A stretch of DNA of 64,000 nt from Diphasiastrum complanatum (taxonomy: Eukaryota; Streptophyta; Lycopodiopsida; Lycopodiales; Lycopodiaceae). Below, one piece after another: positions 59,264 through 64,000 of this stretch. The stretch's first letter is position 1. Each line of letters opens with the position of its first letter. Where the stretch lies: positions 49,210,508 to 49,274,507 of the forward strand of contig CM055104.1 in the NCBI GenBank assembly GCA_029204225.1, in the 5' to 3' direction. The notes under the pieces were generated by a model. That model searched no databases, was not told the DNA's origin, and worked only from the letters and a program-made list of their open reading frames with translations. The translations under genes were made by a program, and so were the position numbers.

Positions 59264-60541
59264 CTGTCTAAATCACCAAGTATAGATCCTTATGATCCTA
59301 TCAAAATGCCAAAAGAAAAGATGTAGAGCCAAACCACTCAACCAAAGTAAAATTGAAGATCAAACCAATCAACTTCATCCTCGAGCCACTTTAAATCAAT
59401 ACAAGAGATGAGAGAATTTTGGCCAATGTTCCTTCTAGGAATATTCCTTCTAGAACCCTAATCCTTTATTAAACTCATATTCAATTGCTATGATACTCCT
59501 CTGCATGCAAATAGCATTATGTTCACAAAAAAATGAAATGAAAACAACTCATTGGTGAACACCATCTTTATGTCAATATTGATCATCTATATAATCTAGT
59601 AATTCTCTTGGTTAATTATCATCAATGTGATCCTTGTATTGATCACATATAATTCCATAACTAAAATTAATACTCCAACTGATTTTTGAATTTTGATTGG
59701 TTCTCAATATTCAGATTCCATCTTTCTCAATTGATGGCCTAGATGGAAATGCAATGATTTAGCAAATAGTTACTTTTGCTACTCTAAATGTAACAAATTA
59801 GACATCAAATCCCTATATTTCTCTAATGAAACAAGTCATTGCCCAAACTTATGATGAATACTCATGCATGTCAATAAATGCCTTGGATTGTTTATTATTG
59901 TTAATCACCTTGTCATATATTGCCTACATCTTGTTTTCTTTCAATTCATCATTCGCAATCACCTTGTCATATATTGCCTATAATTTTTTTTTCATTTAGC
60001 ATGTTATTGGGTTGATACAATTTAAAAGAAAAGTACACTACAAACACATCAAACTCTTTAAGTAAAGGTCACCACAAGGGATCAAATAAGGTAACATTAT
60101 TGGCTAGGAAGACCTTTTTCGAAGTATGCAATGGCACAAATAGTGATAAACCATTAAATAGTGATTCATGAAGAACTTCTTTATGAGGTTTGTAAAAAAT
60201 AAATACGAGGAAATCTGGCTCCAATTACATGTCAATCCCTAGCACATGCAGTTGGCCTATATCTCAAAAAGCTGTGTCAAGACAATACTAACGCATATGA
60301 AGAGTTCCTAATTGCATAAAAGTGAGCTCTTAATCAATTAATCAAGATAACTTCATACATTCACCAGCTAGCGATCAAACATTTGATATGAAACAAAACC
60401 AACACATGCTAACGCCCAAAGACAGCTCTTTCATCAAATTTATAGGTCACTTCAAAGGTTATTGAATGATGAAAATAGAACTCATGATGGGGCTCAAAAC
60501 CATATTAAACGTAACATAGAATACTATAACTAGCAACTTAG

Positions 60542-60592
<51 letters not shown>

Positions 60593-61487
60593 CTGGAAGT
60601 ATTCACGTATATTAAACAGGAATTAACTAACAATATTTGAAGGAGCACATTTTGATAGTGAAAAAACATATAGCGATGATTATAGCTTATACTACAAATC
60701 ATAATGCTGTGTGCAACACTCAGAAGACATCTATAAGCAATTTTCTAGAAATATGCCACGTACGACGTTTACTTAGGTTAACATCTAATTTTTTTAAGAG
60801 GGTAACATAGTATAGCATGTTTGTTTTCGTGAATATGGTGCCATGATTGCAAAAACCGATTATATTTTCCTGCTGAGCTGCAGGGTTTTCATAAGACAAG
60901 GTTCAATGAAAATAAATTAAGCTATTTCTACCAAAACAACAGCAAAGATAGTACGCATTTGGATTCCAGAGCTGGTCATTTTCTTATGGTTTTCAAGGTC
61001 TGATTCGAGAAAGGTGCTAAATCTTGCTGAAAAACCTTAAACTGTAAAACCAGATTTTCTTGGTTCCTTGTGGACCAAGTGACATTTATCCCATTTATCT
61101 AAATAACTAGTCAAACCAACCAGCTGTAAAAAATTCTAGAAGAATTTTGAGAGACAAGTTGGCTTGAAATTCTGCACAAAGCAGTGAATGCAAAATAAAC
61201 ATTCAGTGCATACATATCTATTATCTACAATGAACATGACTACCAAAACATTGATGGCAGAATTACTTTCATAAAAATGAAGAATGGAGACATTCAAACC
61301 CAAGACAATCATGCTTCTGGATTGTAACTTAAATAAAATAACGAGATCTCTGATTTCGCTTCTCCCAATTCCCTTAGCCTTTAGCTGGCAACAGAAGCTG
61401 CATCTTAGTTGAGATTTTAGCTGCAGAAATCAAGGCTTTGAATGAGGAGAGATTGCAATGACAGTAATTTCATAAATTAACAGGTGA
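59264..61487. other. non-coding stretch including the SPPL 3' flank
   Basis: AT-rich DNA without visible genes; the last few hundred bases before 61,488 must include the 3' UTR of the SPPL transcript. Confidence 0.35.
60545..60590 (+). repeat. (GA)23 microsatellite
   Basis: 46 bp of uninterrupted GA. Confidence 0.97.
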
Positions 61488-61816
61488 TCATGCTGTGTTT
61501 GTAGAACTTCCTGAAGATAATTTCTGCGTTTCTCCCTTATTCCATAGAGCTTTTAACTCCCCTCGCCACCAGCCCAGCAGAACAATTGTGCCTGCATCAA
61601 GCCATTCGATGAGACAAGGTACAAAGCCAAGAGTGCTATCACAAATTACCTGGTTCTAACACAGAAAGCGTTTATGTTTAAAATTTCGTTGTGCAACAGG
61701 AAAAAGGTTCCTAGTTTGATACTAGTCCTTACCGAGTGTGCAAGGTACTATGTACAAAAGAGCTGGCTGCCCATTGCCGTCCATCAGATTTAGTGCAACA
61801 TAGGTAACGAAAAGAC
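61488..61816 (-). CDS. SPPL: signal peptide peptidase-like protease, last two exons
   Basis: SPP-like proteins are GxGD aspartyl proteases that cut membrane-spanning segments within the bilayer. Two exons are visible. The first, 61,733-61,816 (84 nt), reads [20 protein letters not shown] then YIVPCTLG and carries the diagnostic PAL motif of the last transmembrane helices. The second, 61,488-61,591, reads [20 protein letters not shown] and ends SSGSSTNTA with TGA. Splice borders are canonical: ATTTGCAG before the first, G-GTAAGG after it and TTGATGCAG before the second; phase 1 joins make GGC-Gly at the junction. The YD and GxGD catalytic exons are not between 61,817 and 64,000, so the gene continues beyond the window with at least one intron over 2 kb, or this is a 3' fragment. 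The short polar tail resembles plant SPPL2-5 types that end GE plus a polar stretch. Confidence 0.85.
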
Positions 61817-62617
61817 CTGCAAATAGGCCATCAGTTAAGCATGGAAAAAACAATTGGTGTAAGGGCTGGCAAATACATCTGAAGACAGATCAGTATGAGT
61901 AAAAACTGCAAAACTTCAATTCATGTTTGTGCTGAGCATGAGGAAGAGTCAAAAGCAGCATAAGCTCCAGAAAAGGCACAACAAATTACTTGAAGATAGA
62001 AGCTTTCTCATTGTACAAGCAACAAACCTCCACATGGTCTTTTGCCAATTTTGCTTAGCTTTTACCAGCTCACAATACAATGCCCTAGTGGTAATGCTTT
62101 ATCTACAGTTTTTGCCTGCTTTCTTTGATCAATACAATTAGGTAACCCATCTAACTAATGAAAATTCACTTTGAGTGTTACCTACGTACAATCAGAAGAT
62201 TTAGTCATCAAATGAACTAGTCACTGCAGTCTTCTAAATAGCTCAGGCAGAGATTTGTGTAGTAAGCCACCATAAATCCACAAGCCTGGCAGTAGGTTTG
62301 CCACCGATTATCTCATTTTATCATGAAGTTCCCTAATCCCTAAGCTGATTAGTGAATCATAATGTACTAAGCAGCTACGCAGGAAGGGTAAATTGGGCTG
62401 AATTCCATTAGTCATAATACACTCCATGTCATCACCTAAACTCCTAAGTAATATACCTTGAAAAAAAACACACGTATTTTCTTACAACGGATTTTAATCC
62501 GCTATTTATCACTTCCGGATGTTGAGGATGGCAAAGTGTCCCATTGTAAATCATGCAAATAGCGATCAATCTGTCACTTCAATTTGTTAACAAGTGTCAA
62601 GTTTCAGGACTGTAAAA
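61817..62617 (-). other. presumed SPPL intron, 3' part
   Basis: Ends with a TTTGCAG acceptor at the SPPL exon. No other exon of the gene is visible here; the 72-codon + strand frame at 61,923-62,141 has no domain. Confidence 0.45.
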
Positions 62618-62725
62618 CTGTCCAGATAGGACACGTGTGTTTTGAGATACAAGAGCTCCAGCTGCAACCATGGCGCCTTCTTCCACAACCACCCCATTAA
62701 GAAGAGTTGCTCCCATCACAAACGA
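62618..62725 (-). pseudogene. gamma-carbonic-anhydrase-like fragment
   Basis: Thirty-six codons on the minus strand read SFVMGATLLNGVVVEEGAMV then AAGALVSQNTRVLSGQ. This matches the left-handed beta-helix (hexapeptide) segment of plant mitochondrial gamma-CA proteins, complex I subunits, around GMGATLLDGVVVE and MVAAGALV. The left side is preceded by an AG that could be an acceptor, but the right side (GGACAG-TTTTACAG) lacks a GT donor and runs to a stop six codons later. No other gamma-CA exon is nearby. It is therefore most likely a stranded gene fragment inside an intron or upstream flank of SPPL. Confidence 0.75.
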
Positions 62726-64000
62726 CTGGTCTTATATGTTTACAATGCAACGAGCGTCTAAACGAGCGGGCCAGCAGGGTCTTTAATCCTTTTTTTTTTT
62801 TAACCTACACTAAATCGTTCCAACCCAGTACGTTCCGGAACAGACGGAACGGTCGGAACAGAACGTTCCGACCCATTTTGGTCGGAAGGGGCTTCTAAGC
62901 TTTGAAATCTCTGGTATAAACTGATCCTGCCACCTTTATATGACCACATGTGTTCCCTGCATAGTCGTGGGGACACAAATTTCCCGGCTGTTTTGATGAG
63001 AAAACTCATTCGTTTCCCCAATTGGGGGAACACCTTTTGAAACGTTTTACAAAATCAGTTTCCCATAGGAGGAAATGCATTTCCCCATAATATAAGGCAT
63101 ATGATTTTCTTGAAGTACAAATCTGACCACCTTTAACAATTTCTAAGAGTCTCATTGATTTTCTTCATCATATATTCCCTTCCTCATAGTGTGAATCATT
63201 TTCTCCCTCAATTTATCCCCCTCTTCCACATGCACTATTGTAATTACAGTGGCCTAGTTTGCTTTTTTGATAACATGGCATTTCCGATTTCACGTATCTC
63301 ATTTCTCAACTATCGTTTCCTGCCCAGCAAACATTTACCAATACTACATAGTTCATCAGCATAATATGGACCCTAAGCAAGAACCATATGGCACAGACTA
63401 ATCTATGCCTTTTAGTGGCTCTATGCCTTTTACTGGCCAATAACTATCAACATTTCAGGTTCCTGACACAATATAAATATATCGATGTTATGTCTAAGAT
63501 AATACTCAAGGTAACAAAAGAGACACGCAATCTTAACCAAAGTCTTAGACCATCAACTTCATCATGCATAAGCATGGAACAAATGTTACAACAGCCATGC
63601 TCACACATCGTCAGCGCCTGGAGTAGGTGCAGGTCACATGCACAAACAGATGTTGACATTGCCAAATTCATGCATTTGTACAACGACTGATGTACTGAGT
63701 TTCTATCACTTCTACGGAAGTGAAAGTACAAAGATGGCCAGCACTAGCATCGATAGAACATAAATAACATCTGAGCATGAAATGTGTATGATTTCTTAGG
63801 ACTCTACCCTTCTGAGTTCTATAAGAATATAGTAGAAAACTAAATTCCATAGCAAAGCCAAACAACCTGTCCTGCAAGGTAGAATACAGAAACCAGCGAC
63901 ATGAAACAACAATGTCTATAATTGTTATATGTAAAAGATTGAGAGAATCTCAGGGAATATAAGCATCTAACACATGGTGTTTGTATATCATGCTAACAGA
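62726..64000. other. non-coding stretch, probable SPPL intron
   Basis: Contains a GGAACGGTCGGAACAGAACG-type cluster (62,834-62,866) and a TTTCCC(C)-rich part at 62,980-63,090. No exon that fits SPPL or gamma-CA was found. Confidence 0.35.

Noticed and set aside
62800-63033. 77-codon minus-strand frame with SVPTVPSVPERTG
   Set aside because: It comes from a short GGAACG-type repeat cluster and shows no splice or domain support as an SPPL exon.

Overview
The window looks like nuclear DNA of a land plant with a large, transposon-rich genome. The evidence is Ty1/copia elements primed from initiator-tRNA sites, CACTA and PIF/Harbinger transposase relics, an L1-type LINE, long CT/GA microsatellites, and two intron-bearing genes of plant type. 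I cannot name the species. Nothing indicates bacterial, plastid or viral DNA.

Only two ordinary host genes are visible. One is a complete five-exon gene on the + strand (33,121-36,872) for an organellar single-stranded DNA-binding protein of 296 residues. The other is the last two exons of a signal peptide peptidase-like intramembrane protease on the - strand (61,488-61,816), whose upstream exons must lie beyond 64,000. Gene fragments include a gamma-carbonic-anhydrase-like exon (62,618-62,725) and a histone H3 C-terminal piece (46,667-46,797).

The rest is layered mobile DNA. 1-12.3 kb: a copia gag relic, an LTR, a Harbinger transposase piece, a three-unit array of chimeric copia pol plus LTR sequence, then a fairly young - strand copia derivative (6,444-11,135) with matching LTRs, PPT, PBS and an unbroken 780-codon gag-protease reading frame but no reverse transcriptase. 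12.3-20.5 kb: several truncated copia pieces on both strands, one with a 103-bp LTR and an intact gag frame, plus the 3' part of a Harbinger transposase. 21-27.3 kb: a degraded - strand copia element interrupted by another LTR and by a Mutator-like foldback element full of GC-rich hairpins. 28-29.5 kb: an exon-intron CACTA TNP2 transposase. 29.5-31 kb: copia relics. 43-54.2 kb: three + strand copia relics, a solo LTR and a second foldback element. 54.2-57 kb: a - strand LINE.

The long stretches 36.9-42.0 kb and 57.1-61.4 kb show no gene that I can support. The elements do not act together; the window is a record of insertion, deletion and repair around two genes. The most unusual objects are the hairpin-array foldback family, an apparent templated-filler repair scar, the chimeric pol-LTR tandem array, and repeated loss of conserved tryptophan codons by G-to-A change in copia relics.
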